Numbered from the stretch's first letter, positions 53,701 through 63,430 are shown. The stretch is DNA of 64,000 nucleotides from an uncultured Fibrobacter sp. (GCA_946413655.1 CAMKLO010000002.1:62001-126000); one strand, 5' to 3'. Numbers and translations are program-made. The notes: a model not told the origin generated them from the sequence alone.

Positions 53701-56624
53701 ACTGTTATGGGGAGATAGTATTGTCCTGCCTTGTCTTGTGTTTGCGGGCCGAAGGTGACTAGGGGCTTGCTTGGATCGACGCGGGGGACGACGAGGCCTG
53801 TTCCGCCAAACACCTGTCCGATGTAGCTTACAGGTGTTTCAAGACTTGCGTCTGCACCGAGGTAAAGGCGAAGTTCGAAATCCTGGAAATCCGTCGTGTC
53901 GTTGTTGTCGATTTCGACGATAAAGTCGCCGCAATTTTTCCAATTGTTGCCGGAACACTTGGACGTATTCTGGTAGGCGCTCGGCTTGATGTAAATGTCT
54001 AGGTCCGCATAAGCCGCGTGGGATTCCGTCTTGAACGAGAATTCTTCGGATGTCGTTGTGCCGGAGGAAACTGTAAAGAAGTATTCCGTGCCTGCTTCAA
54101 GTCCTGTGAGTATGGCTTCGTGGAAAAGTACGGCGCCACCGCTTGCTGCTGTTGATTGCGTATAGTTGCCTCTGGTCTTGCCGAAATTGACAATACCGTT
54201 CAAGCGGTCGGTTGACCACCAGTAAATCTTTGCACTGCGGTGATCGACCTGGCAAATCGTAACGCCCTTGATTTGAGTGCCAACCGGAGTCATGGTGAAC
54301 TTGTACCAATAACCGTGGTTGTCATCCGTGGTGAGGTTCCTCTTGGTGTCCATGCCTTCGAGGAAGAAGTAGTATGTTTGCCCCGGGGTAAGTCCGGTAA
54401 GCGTTACGGAACCGCCCTTGGATGCCTTTTCCTGCTGTACGGATTTGGCCGTATTGGCATTTGTGGTAACGTCGTAGAATACGGTCACGATGGCGACTTC
54501 GTTAGCGTCCCAGCTCACGATGGCGGTGGAATCCGAAATAGGAGTTCCGACGATGTTGCTGAAAATCGGGCCTTCGTTATCGGGCGGGAGCGTTTCGGCG
54601 AGGCTCTGTGCCGGGAAGAGGAACTGTGCGGAGAAGTCGATGCAAGTTTCGGTGGAGGTGTATTTGCTCCAGTCTTCAATAAGCGTCTTTTCGGGGTCGC
54701 GTCCACCCATGAGGGCGCCTTTCGGGCATTTGTACTTGTATGGCATGCCGCCTGCGTTGTAGCCGTCAGGGTTTGCAGAACGGTTATGCGGATGTTGCGG
54801 GTTCTTGTCGCCTGCACCCATCAAAAGGGAAATATCCCACGGGTTTGCGCCGAGAGCGTAATACATGTTGTCCAAAGCCACTTTCAGGTAGCGTTCGTCC
54901 TTTGTGAGTTCGTACATCAAGAAAATGGAAACGGCGGTACCCAAGTTGTAGCGGATAACGCCCCAGTCAAAACTCGTCCAGACAAGGTTGTATGGAGTAA
55001 TGACCTTGAGGTCGGTGCGGCCTTCATGCGGGTCGCCTGTGCCTACGCCCGGATTCACGAGAACCGTAGAGTCGCCCTGGTTCGTGGCATCATTCAGAAT
55101 CTTGCGGAATGTGGCCATGGTACGCATCGAAAGCGAGTCGCGTTCGATTTCGCTAAGTCCGTATTCCGCGGCCGTTTCCTGGTTCTTCAGAATCAAGTTC
55201 TGGAATGCGAAAAGAACGTAGGTGTGGATGTTCTGGTAGTCCGTTGCCCAGCCTCCGGGCGAAAAACCGCTTTCATTGCCGAGGAATCCAGCCCTGAAGT
55301 AGTCTAGGTTGAACCGGTAGTTGGTGGGATTGTTGAAAATATTGGTGTTCTTGTAAAGGTCGTAACGGTAAGTCGTGTCCTTGGTGGCATACCACAAGGC
55401 GAGAGCCGCCGCTGCACCGTCGTCATAGCGTGGGCCGCCACCGGTGTAGAAACCAGGGAACGATGTTGTCTTTCCTGATTCATTACCGCTGCCGTAGTCA
55501 AAAAGCGGCATCATCACGTTCTTGTAGATGTCCTTTGCGGCTTCAAGGAGCGTGTCTGCGTAGGCTGCGTCATAGACGCGGTAACCAGCGGCAACGTTTG
55601 CAAGCGCTGCAACGAACATGCCGGAGGTGTTTGCGCCGATACCGGTCAATACGACGCGATCCGGCCCGCCTTTGGATTCCGGTTGCGCATCCTGGCGTTC
55701 CGGCAAATCCCAGAACTGGTGGTCCTTTTCGTCAACGCCCACGGAGTGGTACATGTCGTTTTTGGCAATCAAACCGTCTGCTTTGGATGCCCTGTAGAGT
55801 TTCAGAATAAAGTCTGCACCGATTTTGGCTTCGTGGAGAATGTCCGGAATACCATCTGTAAAGACTGTGTCGGCGTAAGATTCACCATAGCGGTCTTCAG
55901 CCTTGTTGGGGTAGGTGAGGTAAACCATTGAAAGTACATAAGCTGTATAACCGAGAGTTTCGGATACCTTGAAATGGTCACCGCAGTCGTGCCAGCCTCC
56001 TGTCAAGTCATGCCCGATTTTGGAGCCGTCCTTCAAGTGGCAAGGAGCATGGAAGTGCGATTTTGTGTTTCCGCAACGTTGGATGCCGAAGAACTGTAAC
56101 GAGTTCTCGAGAATGGCATTGTAAATGGAGGGGTGAACATGGAAAGTTGCCGAGGTATCGTTCCCGACGACGAGGAAGTATTCGCCCGTTGTTGAAAGGG
56201 ATGTGAAGTCGGCTCGGTACAAGTCTTCTTTCTGGGTGCTGATGGAGTCCTGTTTGCCGAATTCGTAGATGCTTTCCAGGGAGTTGAACGAACCGTTAAT
56301 CCAGATGTTGGGCTTTGTTGCGCCTTTCTTGATAAGCGTCAGGTTTCCGCCACCTGGCACTTCTTTACCACTGTTCGCGTCAATGACCTTGAAAGTTCTT
56401 TCCTTCGGGTCTGCCACGTAGGCGTACTTGTAATCCTGAGGTCTGAACCCGCTTTGGTTTATACGGATGGGGCGTCTGTCATAGACGTTGAGGGAGTCCA
56501 GGTATCGACGGCTGCAATCTGTACAAGTCCTGTCGATATTGGGAAGACTTGCTCGTTCTGCGGCAACTACTTGGTCTACGCAGAATAAAGCCAATAATGA
56601 AATTACGCTAATCAATTTTTTCAT
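50757..56624 (-). CDS. Multidomain secreted GH9 cellulase (1955 residues)
   Basis: The signal peptide ends near VVAAE. A CelD-type Ig-like domain (about 50-165) precedes the GH9 catalytic domain (about 170-680) with Asp213 and Asp216 (GGWHDCGDHFKV), HPHNRSAN (611-618) and Glu659 (TSTETCIDF). These fit an inverting endo-beta-1,4-glucanase. Two fibronectin-III-like domains follow (about 690-880), then long beta domains without a recognised binding module, and a C-terminal region ending GTGAYIYKAEI...RTFGIKRTK. AGGAG lies 11 bases before ATG 56624. Only 76 bp, mostly a terminator hairpin, separate it from the upstream GH9. The kinase gene follows 26 bp downstream. Confidence 0.92.
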   Translation of the reverse strand: MKKLISVISLLALFCVDQVVAAERASLPNIDRTCTDCSRRYLDSLNVYDRRPIRINQSGFRPQDYKYAYVADPKERTFKVIDANSGKEVPGGGNLTLIKKGATKPNIWINGSFNSLESIYEFGKQDSISTQKEDLYRADFTSLSTTGEYFLVVGNDTSATFHVHPSIYNAILENSLQFFGIQRCGNTKSHFHAPCHLKDGSKIGHDLTGGWHDCGDHFKVSETLGYTAYVLSMVYLTYPNKAEDRYGESYADTVFTDGIPDILHEAKIGADFILKLYRASKADGLIAKNDMYHSVGVDEKDHQFWDLPERQDAQPESKGGPDRVVLTGIGANTSGMFVAALANVAAGYRVYDAAYADTLLEAAKDIYKNVMMPLFDYGSGNESGKTTSFPGFYTGGGPRYDDGAAAALALWYATKDTTYRYDLYKNTNIFNNPTNYRFNLDYFRAGFLGNESGFSPGGWATDYQNIHTYVLFAFQNLILKNQETAAEYGLSEIERDSLSMRTMATFRKILNDATNQGDSTVLVNPGVGTGDPHEGRTDLKVITPYNLVWTSFDWGVIRYNLGTAVSIFLMYELTKDERYLKVALDNMYYALGANPWDISLLMGAGDKNPQHPHNRSANPDGYNAGGMPYKYKCPKGALMGGRDPEKTLIEDWSKYTSTETCIDFSAQFLFPAQSLAETLPPDNEGPIFSNIVGTPISDSTAIVSWDANEVAIVTVFYDVTTNANTAKSVQQEKASKGGSVTLTGLTPGQTYYFFLEGMDTKRNLTTDDNHGYWYKFTMTPVGTQIKGVTICQVDHRSAKIYWWSTDRLNGIVNFGKTRGNYTQSTAASGGAVLFHEAILTGLEAGTEYFFTVSSGTTTSEEFSFKTESHAAYADLDIYIKPSAYQNTSKCSGNNWKNCGDFIVEIDNNDTTDFQDFELRLYLGADASLETPVSYIGQVFGGTGLVVPRVDPSKPLVTFGPQTQDKAGQYYLPITVNDKLYVSGRIIFQIKWLNATYANFNDGWSLIAHTGDDAPEQFEGIDLTQAPYYTGSETAQLERNSRGEKVIAMVRDPYVPVYYHGKHIYGYAPDDTPETGPQVNRNVEITFTSPFVTPHYSVEKEDTLTTYSATSKVSPTGLLDAVEMNSNPYPFEYVNPKRTDAITFGKQDTVLAYGNNYIEWVSWHNRNANQKSENKYDCACAYVRSNVEIDSITIPPEKRYLVFDKNNVVGYKNKFIEVQISLLDSNLELLKDEKNLNVDLVTEDPNVLFYTDPTATIPVTSVTLYDGVATIYVSSKIAVKTTISATHVSNKDYAYTPATAELNIEDLPPWPIIDKAKIVDLDCDHIPDAMDITLSSEYLEKQRFTSITFTYENKEYTSSTVKSLSGRSLVVNIDVPKEVVTNATGKITLTSDIQGQVKTVDDSYSDGMPPALISATILERQDTATADHLYLQFSEPISAPGTNFPLVLYGTDKTTKAATPIVTSAKLYNEAKNIWDFEIAFDAANNSLVNAGMWGQLDPAGSITDLNGNGVAGVCTPEKVEILLKILPIPMIYAVITDKNQNGYASHVDVVFERAPDAKHIPEKLEIIFGLAKPETLTVEKNLLAFNGANLSIDLVKPFQFGNTAGPFDGMLPGGKMLSHAGLVTQYLGTGAATETSTVLAEDKVGPVYVSAIISQTATADILNITASEPLVLADSSQQFYRHMRADKQSNAFSSNFSNWSYSQNNSGLSILYMGDFVGAVMEGDFVRMGSMMTSSFKDANGNYPEFDVPWIPIDGNGAPKIKFDMDLRNNITDANSNNRTMVNVPETMRLYVKNQTSNKFDLIQNGNVTLAGIDSTDINGAIFDVKLTVPRGASFGEECAWEKLLVKFNIPIYSNLGNFVNRFHQSFYVDPKIHLMSNNNIEFIIEWANKSPSGLRSKEDRAVGTGAYIYKAEIEATFSPNMNNPEVKNDPKIAKNFSSKASFEQKRTFGIKRTK

Positions 56625-56651
56625 GTTTGTGCAATCTCCTAAAACCCAATC

Positions 56652-56692
56652 AAAAATAAAGAGCTGCCAGGACGCTTAAATCCTGGAGCTCT
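56652..56692 (-). terminator. Terminator between the two GH9 genes
   Basis: On the minus strand, AGAGCTCCAGGA pairs with TCCTGGcAGCTCT (one bulged C) around an 8-base loop, followed by TTATTTTTG. It lies entirely in the 76-bp gap before the next GH9 gene. Confidence 0.75.
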
Positions 56693-56700
56693 CCGGTTCA

Positions 56701-59700
56701 CTATTTCCTCCTCTTGAAGCCAAGAGTCTTTGTTGTGTTGTCGCTTGTTTTTTCGACCCTGTCGCCGGCAGCTTTGCAAGATGCCTTGTAGTCGTTGCTT
56801 GTTTCTTCGAAAGCTATTGCGCAGAAGGATTCCGCTCTGAAATCGAATTTAGCAATGTAGGCGCCAGTTCCAATCTTGTGCCCCTTCTTTGCAACAGGGG
56901 CTTCGTTGTCTTTGGCCGCCCATTCCAAATTGAGCTTGAGGCTACCGTTATCGATAAAGTTCCTCATCGGGGCAAATTTTTCTTTCGGGATGTCTAGCTT
57001 ATATGTGTTGATATACTGCCCGAGGTTGTCGTAGAGATCCATGACAATCTTCAAGCTGTAATCGTACATATACTGTCCGCCATGAGTCATGAAACTTGCG
57101 GAAGGCATCGAAATCTCGATTTTGAAGGTCGGACCCGAACCAATGTAGACAGCCGTATCGATTTGACCGAGGCTTGTTCCGTCTGTGCTGATGAAGTTAT
57201 GCTTACCGTCGATTGTCGCTGTCATGACGAACGCATCGTTATTTGTTGCTTCTGGGCGTCCGACATAGGCGTTATTTCCCGGCGTGGCAACTGGTTTGGA
57301 AAGCGTAGTCGTGAAACGGACGTTGTCGTCACCAGTGATACGGACATAAGGATTCTGCACAGTCGGGACGTTGTTGTTCTTGTCGATGTAGGCGGCTCCG
57401 AGGACGTCAGGAACAAGACGGATGCGGTCACCGGCATGGACTATGTTGTCATTCTCTTTATAGGTGAAGAGATACGTTTTTCCGGATCCTTGAGGCTTTT
57501 CTGGCGGGATTAATTCACCGCGTTCACGCTGGATGTATTTGCCAACATCGAGCATATTAACAGGTTCGGATATATTGACAGAGAGGAGGTCGTTGATCAT
57601 GCGGGCGCTGGAAATGACCGGAGAGCACTTGTCGTACAATGTGAATGTCGATTCGAAGAATCCGTTTGCAACACCCTTGTGCGGGGATATCGTGCCGTTA
57701 CCGTCCTTCTCACCGCTTGTAGAACCGTAAGGATAGGCGAGGTTTGCCGGAATTTTGATCTCGATAATGCTGTAGGTGTTGACGGAATCCTTCGACGTCA
57801 CCGAGTCAATCATGACTTTGAAAGATGCGGAGACTGAGTCACGGATGGTCCAGTAACTTTCCTTGGGCTTGATGGTACCGCCGGTGGTATCGGCCGTGGT
57901 CCTGAACGAACGCGTAATGCCCGGATTTCCCCAGACAGTCACAATGCTATCGAACATGTCCTTTGTCTTGAGCTTTTGTTCGAACATGATGTAGACCTTG
58001 TCCGGGATGCCGTCGCCTTCCAAGTCAATCATTTCGGCATGATAGACGCCGACTGGTCTGGAAATGAGCGTTACCGTGACGGTCTTGCAACCGGCAGCGT
58101 TGATTCCGTTGAAACTCTGGTCGGTGATGGTGAAATCGTTTGTTGTTCTTGGAGTGACTTGTGCTCCAACCGGTACTAGAGCGTTGTTCGTATTACCGCT
58201 GATGATAAATGTCCAGCTCTTTCCGTTGTTCGTCGTAGTTCCCTTTCCGACAACTGTAGGTACGCCTACAGCTCCGGCGATGGCGAGCGGCCATTCGCTT
58301 TCGGGCGAGAGAATTACCGGTTCCGAGAATGCCACCATGACGGTATCGAGACCGCTGTTGTCGCTGTCGGATTTTTCAAGGATGGATACGCTTTCGAGTG
58401 TGGGAAGGATACCGTCCGTAATCCTTACCGTTTCCGGGCTCGCATTGCCGTGGTCGTTTACGTAAGTCGTTATCGTTCCGGACGGATTTGCGTTTGTTTG
58501 GACAAGGCTCGTGTCGATCGGGATGATGACGTCGTTCTTGTCGGCGTACTTGGAGGCGTCGAGCGCTACCTTCACGGAATCGGCCATGCCTTCGATAAAG
58601 TACTTGATGCTGTCGAGCTTGTAGTCCTCGTTGAGCTTGTTCGAGAAGACGATTCTCAGCTGGTCAGTCTTGTTGTCGCAGTCAGTATCTTCAGCAAGCA
58701 CTTTCTGCGGTACGGGCACCTTGGATTCGGCGAAGAACGTGTACTTGGAAATATCGTCTTCGTCATCCGGGTCGATATAGACGATTTGGATGGTGTCACC
58801 GGGGAAGAACGAAATTTCGGAAGACTGGTTCCTTGTTTCCTTGGAGTGGCTCACTGCCGTAATCGGGCCTCCGACAAAGTGTCCGGGGTTCGCCGGGTCG
58901 GCGTTCAAGGTCACGGTGAGTTCGTCGTCCTTCTTGCTGTTGATAATCTTGATATCGACGCTCTTGGCATTGCTCTTGATCTTGTCCTTGTCCATCAAGT
59001 CGATGTAGAACGTCGTACCTTCAGGATTGGCGGGGCTGATCACCGGGTTCCCCTGGGCGTCCTTGATGACAAACTGGGAGGCCGTGGCGTCGCCCTTGGT
59101 GAAGTTTATGTAGTAGGTCCTGTTCTCGAATGCGCAACCGCCGCCTTCGACACAAGTTTCGCAAGTGGGGTTCGGACCAGCAAATATGGTGAGGTCTACT
59201 TTCTTGCTGCCAAGAGTCATCTTGACCGGGATATCGAGATCCCACATGTCGGTCGGGATGTCGTACTTGGCGATAATCTTTGTTCCGGATTCGTCGAGGA
59301 TCCATTTGTCGAGTCCGTCGAAGAATGCCATGCCGCTAATCTTCACGCCGTTGGCCCAAATCTTCGTGATGAAGCCGCCTTCGGTAATGTGGGCCTTTCC
59401 GGTGACATGGACGGTGCTGCTGGTCTGGTCAATATCGATATGGGAGCCGTTGGAAACGTTGAACGGAGGATCGAGTGTTACCGTCATCCTGTATTTGGCT
59501 CTCTTGGTTTCCATTTCTTTCTTGGACGGGCTGTATCCCCAAATGAATTCGTCTTTACGATAGACGGAAACGTAGGGATTGTCTGGTGCTACGTCAAAGT
59601 TGTCGTCTCCTTCATTCTTAGGTATGCACGGCATGCCAGGGTAGTCTTTTTCTTCGTTGTTTGTACGGGAATGTGGCATCCAGCTCCAGTCGCCCGGATT

Positions 59701-62700
59701 CTCGTTCAGAGTGAGCGCCGCGGCATATTCATAGGACGGGGCGTACCACTTGTTATTTTCCAAGCAGTAAAGCTTTTTCTTCGGGGCTTCGTTCATTAAG
59801 TCCTTATATGGTGGGTATGGGCTTCGGTGGTCGAATCTTACGTCAAAGCGTAAGCGGCTCGCGCTCTGGATGACTGTGGAACCGAGGTTTAGCGGGAAGT
59901 ACCATTGCCAGGTTCCCGTCGCTTCGTCGTAGGTGTCCTCAATTTTGATCGGGTGGGCGTCGCGGAGGTTCCTTTCTAGTTCATCCTTCGTTTCCGGGGA
60001 ACAATTTCCGCTGAAGCCTGCGGAGGAGTATGCGTTACAGATGTCCGTGCCCATGCCGATATCGTTTTCGATTTCATCGGTTCCGCGCATGTAGATTCTA
60101 ATCGTCAAGCTGTCGAATGGTCTTGATTCGTTGTTGAAGACGTTTATGTTCACCATGGCCATGTCGCCTTGCCACGGATACTGGTAGGTCTTCACGCTGA
60201 AGTCGTACCACATTACAGGAGTCGTGAACTTGAGCAGGTTATTGTCGTCGTCAACGGTGGTTTGTACGCCATTGCTTTCGACCATGAAGTAGTAGGTCGT
60301 CTTTTCCTTGAGTCCGCCGATTTTCACGTAGTGGAACTGTGTTGGGATACCGGAGACGTCGGCGTTGCCGGCACCGGAATTGAACGCAAAATCGCTGGCG
60401 TTGGTGTGCGGCTTTGTATCCCAGTAAATTTTGGACTCGTATTCGCCGTTCGGGGTGTACCACATGATTTCGGCACTGTCGGCAGTAACGTTACAGACGG
60501 TGACGTTTGCGATGTTTGCGGGGTCGGCTGTGGGGCGCGTCGTGAACGTGAACGGTGTCAGCGGGTCTTCCCTGGCGTACTTCGTCTTTGTGTTTGCCGG
60601 GTTGTAGGCGTTTGCACCTGTGACGTAGAAGTAATAGGTAGTACCCGGTTTCAGGTCGCGCAAGACGATATCGTGCTTTACTCCAGAGTTTTCGCTTGAT
60701 GCGGTCTTGTCGTACTGGCCTTCTGTTGTGCCATAGTGGATGGTGGCCGTGCCACGTACGGAGAGCTTGATGGTCACGATGGCGGAGTCCACGCTCACAT
60801 GGCGGATTTCGACATCGATATCCGGGGCGGTAGTCTTGTCGATTTGCTTGGAGGCGAGGGTTACTGTACTTACTAAAGTTGCGGCAGCGTCGATACAGAT
60901 TTCGGACATTTCATAGTCTTCCCAGCTCAGCTTGCCTGCTTTTCCCATATTTCCGTCTCCGTCAGGACCGCCTGTCGGGGGAACTGCGCCATAAAGACCG
61001 CCGACAGGGGGTCTGTAGTAGTATTTCGTCTTTCCGCCAGGCACGTTTGTACCTTCGGGGTTTGCTCCACGGTGGTGCGGGTGGGCGTCGTTCTTGTCGC
61101 CGATGCCCATGATAAAGGAAATATCCCAGGGGTTCACACCGAGCAGGTAGTTCAGTTGGTTGATGCCTAGCTGTTTGGCTTCAGCGGCTTTCCAGTTCGG
61201 AGTTCCCATGTTGGGGAGTGAAAGGCCCTTCTTTTCGATGTCGTTGGCGACATCGGCGTAGGCCAGAACTTCAAAGATATCACCAGCACGGTAACGGTTG
61301 TAGATCCAGTTCTGGTCGGTGTGCATGGTGTACCAAATCTTGTCATAGGTGAATTGGCTTTGTTTCCAAATATTGGGAACTTGCGGCATGATAAAGGTTT
61401 CTGGAGTTCCGTCGTAGCTGCCCATATCGCCTAGGTTCGCAATCATGTTGGCAACGCAGTCTTCGATAGCGTTCAGCCATTCCGTTTCGGAGAGTCCGTA
61501 TTTTTGGATGGCCGTGTCCTTGTCGGCAAGGATAAGCTTGTACAATCCGTAAAGCGCGTAAGAATAGGAGTTTGCCCAGCTGGTGTTCTTTACATTCTTG
61601 AGGAAGGCTTTGTCGGCTGTGACGAACCAGCCACCGTCAAAAAATCCTGCACCTTGACCATATTGCTGGTTTGCACCTAGCAGATTCTTAGTACGGAGGG
61701 CGTAGTCGGCGTATTCCTTTTTGCCAGTTGCATAGAGGAGCGCAACAGATGCCAACGCCATATCATCAACAAATTCGTTGTTTCCTTGGTAAGCGGGGGA
61801 AGAAATTGCCAAAGCCTTGTTATGGGTGATTGTCTTTCCACCATCATAGTTTCTCTTGCCTTGTGCCACGGCGTTGGCGAAGTCGAACATTTTTTCGGCG
61901 ACCATGATGCAGCTGTCGGCGAAAGCCTTATGTTCGGGGTATTCGGAATACAGCTTGCCTACGAGAGCGAGACCCGCGGCCGTTTCGCCACCGACGTTGG
62001 CTCCGATTTCGCCAAGACGGACAGTTCTTGTTCCTGGACCGCCACGGTCTGTCGCTTCTGCGGAATTACCGATAGGGAGATCGTCCTGGTTCTCAGGAGG
62101 GCCCCACCATCCGTGGTCCGAACCGAAGTTACCAACGGAGAGAGCCATGTCGTCGATGACTCCCTTGGCGCGAATGAAGGAACGCAGGACGAAGTCGGCC
62201 CCATGCTTTGCTTCGCGGAGCATGTCCGGAATGCCGTCCTTGTTGATGGTTTCGTTCTGGTTGAATGCGTAGTTGTCTTCGTCGGCGTTCGGGTTCGTTG
62301 CCGCCATCAACGCTACGACCATGAAGGCGTACATTTGGGTCTGGGATTCCTTCAGGTGGTCACCGCAGTCGTAGTAGCCGCCCTGGAGAGTTCCTGCCGT
62401 GGCGGCGTTATAAGGTCCGCGAACATCCTCGGGTCCTTCTGTAACCGGACCTGCACCATCCAGGGCATGGCTAGAACCGCCATTACGGAACCAGGATTCC
62501 GCGATACCGCTACGGTTGACTCCATAGAACTTGAGGGCTGCGGCTTTCACCATGGAATAGAGTCTGTCGCTTACAATGAATGTGCTCGAAATATCTTTGC
62601 CAACTTTAATGCGTAGACGCGTCTCAAGAGGGACGTTCTGGGGAACGTGGCCCATTTTCAAGTCTCCGGAGGGGCCGGTGGCCCTTACTGTATAACGCTG

Positions 62701-63174
62701 CTGGTCGTTGGTGGCTGCATTCGTGCCTGCGGTAATCCGCCATGTGGAAGAAGCCTTTTTATTAAGTGGGGTTAGTGATCCGGTTATGGCTGGGGATAAA
62801 GATTTGCCGTTGACATCGACGATTTCGAAAGAAGATTCGCTACCCACGTAATAGAACATACGTTCCGGGTCGTCTTCCAGATATCCGGCCTGGTTCACGC
62901 GGATAGGGGATATCTTGACGTTCATTGCATCTAGGTACGCTTGGTTCAGCGAGTCGGGAATAAATACGTTTGGAGCATAAGACGCCGGTGTCAGGTTTTT
63001 TGGCAACATGTTCCTTTTCTTGGTAACCGATGTGTCAAAATTCTTGAAAACAGTGCTGTCCCAGGTAAGTGGGTATATCGGTCTAAGCAAGTCATAAGGA
63101 GTGGGCTGCTCCTGCTGCGCGGCCACGAAACTGGCTGCGGCGCATAATGCTAACAGGTACTTCTTAATAGACAC
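56701..63174 (-). CDS. Multidomain secreted GH9 cellulase (2157 residues)
   Basis: GTG 63174 is chosen over an upstream ATG: AAGGAG lies 5 bases before it and the signal peptide (MSIKKYLLALCAAASFVAAQ) then starts cleanly. An Ig-like domain (about 85-200) precedes GH9 (about 205-770) with Asp269 and Asp272 (GGYYDCGDHLKES), HPHHRGAN (698-705) and Glu758 (EMSEICID). All catalytic residues are present. Two fibronectin-III-like domains (about 785-990) and several beta domains follow, one with a Cys cluster (CETCVEGGGC). The end reads KIGTGAYIAKFDF...KTLGFKRRK. Closely related at its C-terminus to the partial protein at 63471-64000. Confidence 0.93.
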   Translation of the reverse strand: MSIKKYLLALCAAASFVAAQQEQPTPYDLLRPIYPLTWDSTVFKNFDTSVTKKRNMLPKNLTPASYAPNVFIPDSLNQAYLDAMNVKISPIRVNQAGYLEDDPERMFYYVGSESSFEIVDVNGKSLSPAITGSLTPLNKKASSTWRITAGTNAATNDQQRYTVRATGPSGDLKMGHVPQNVPLETRLRIKVGKDISSTFIVSDRLYSMVKAAALKFYGVNRSGIAESWFRNGGSSHALDGAGPVTEGPEDVRGPYNAATAGTLQGGYYDCGDHLKESQTQMYAFMVVALMAATNPNADEDNYAFNQNETINKDGIPDMLREAKHGADFVLRSFIRAKGVIDDMALSVGNFGSDHGWWGPPENQDDLPIGNSAEATDRGGPGTRTVRLGEIGANVGGETAAGLALVGKLYSEYPEHKAFADSCIMVAEKMFDFANAVAQGKRNYDGGKTITHNKALAISSPAYQGNNEFVDDMALASVALLYATGKKEYADYALRTKNLLGANQQYGQGAGFFDGGWFVTADKAFLKNVKNTSWANSYSYALYGLYKLILADKDTAIQKYGLSETEWLNAIEDCVANMIANLGDMGSYDGTPETFIMPQVPNIWKQSQFTYDKIWYTMHTDQNWIYNRYRAGDIFEVLAYADVANDIEKKGLSLPNMGTPNWKAAEAKQLGINQLNYLLGVNPWDISFIMGIGDKNDAHPHHRGANPEGTNVPGGKTKYYYRPPVGGLYGAVPPTGGPDGDGNMGKAGKLSWEDYEMSEICIDAAATLVSTVTLASKQIDKTTAPDIDVEIRHVSVDSAIVTIKLSVRGTATIHYGTTEGQYDKTASSENSGVKHDIVLRDLKPGTTYYFYVTGANAYNPANTKTKYAREDPLTPFTFTTRPTADPANIANVTVCNVTADSAEIMWYTPNGEYESKIYWDTKPHTNASDFAFNSGAGNADVSGIPTQFHYVKIGGLKEKTTYYFMVESNGVQTTVDDDNNLLKFTTPVMWYDFSVKTYQYPWQGDMAMVNINVFNNESRPFDSLTIRIYMRGTDEIENDIGMGTDICNAYSSAGFSGNCSPETKDELERNLRDAHPIKIEDTYDEATGTWQWYFPLNLGSTVIQSASRLRFDVRFDHRSPYPPYKDLMNEAPKKKLYCLENNKWYAPSYEYAAALTLNENPGDWSWMPHSRTNNEEKDYPGMPCIPKNEGDDNFDVAPDNPYVSVYRKDEFIWGYSPSKKEMETKRAKYRMTVTLDPPFNVSNGSHIDIDQTSSTVHVTGKAHITEGGFITKIWANGVKISGMAFFDGLDKWILDESGTKIIAKYDIPTDMWDLDIPVKMTLGSKKVDLTIFAGPNPTCETCVEGGGCAFENRTYYINFTKGDATASQFVIKDAQGNPVISPANPEGTTFYIDLMDKDKIKSNAKSVDIKIINSKKDDELTVTLNADPANPGHFVGGPITAVSHSKETRNQSSEISFFPGDTIQIVYIDPDDEDDISKYTFFAESKVPVPQKVLAEDTDCDNKTDQLRIVFSNKLNEDYKLDSIKYFIEGMADSVKVALDASKYADKNDVIIPIDTSLVQTNANPSGTITTYVNDHGNASPETVRITDGILPTLESVSILEKSDSDNSGLDTVMVAFSEPVILSPESEWPLAIAGAVGVPTVVGKGTTTNNGKSWTFIISGNTNNALVPVGAQVTPRTTNDFTITDQSFNGINAAGCKTVTVTLISRPVGVYHAEMIDLEGDGIPDKVYIMFEQKLKTKDMFDSIVTVWGNPGITRSFRTTADTTGGTIKPKESYWTIRDSVSASFKVMIDSVTSKDSVNTYSIIEIKIPANLAYPYGSTSGEKDGNGTISPHKGVANGFFESTFTLYDKCSPVISSARMINDLLSVNISEPVNMLDVGKYIQRERGELIPPEKPQGSGKTYLFTYKENDNIVHAGDRIRLVPDVLGAAYIDKNNNVPTVQNPYVRITGDDNVRFTTTLSKPVATPGNNAYVGRPEATNNDAFVMTATIDGKHNFISTDGTSLGQIDTAVYIGSGPTFKIEISMPSASFMTHGGQYMYDYSLKIVMDLYDNLGQYINTYKLDIPKEKFAPMRNFIDNGSLKLNLEWAAKDNEAPVAKKGHKIGTGAYIAKFDFRAESFCAIAFEETSNDYKASCKAAGDRVEKTSDNTTKTLGFKRRK

Positions 63175-63192
63175 GTTGTCTCCTTTACATAT

Positions 63193-63221
63193 GGAAAAAT
63201 CGGGCAAAACGAGTCTTGCCC
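63193..63221 (-). promoter_or_regulatory. Leader hairpin with T-run before the 2157-residue GH9 gene
   Basis: On the minus strand, GGGCAA (63221-63216) pairs with TTGCCC (63207-63202), followed by GATTTTTCC, ending 19 bases before the GTG start. It could be a weak terminator, an attenuator or a 5' stabilising stem. TAGAAT just upstream (near 63235) may be a -10 box. Confidence 0.4.
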
Positions 63222-63430
63222 TCTGACTATATTCTATCAAAAGATAAAATAGATTATTTATGTAAAAATGTATTGTGATATATTCCTTTTTTGTTCTCAA
63301 AATATTCTTCAGTTTGCTTTTTATTCCTTTAAATGTATCATATGAATAAAGAACATGAAAAAATAAAGTAATTGAAAACTTCTGGCTTTCTTTTTAACTG
63401 AACAATGTATCTGAAATTTTACAAACAAGA

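Noticed and set aside
58450..59799. Long plus-strand frame (449 codons) inside the GH9 gene
   Set aside because: Shadow of the GH9 coding strand; no signal, domain or start context.
63193..63221. Sigma-54 promoter before the GH9 gene
   Set aside because: GG and GC elements near the hairpin are 13 bases apart rather than 10; no match to the -24/-12 pattern was found before either GH9 gene.
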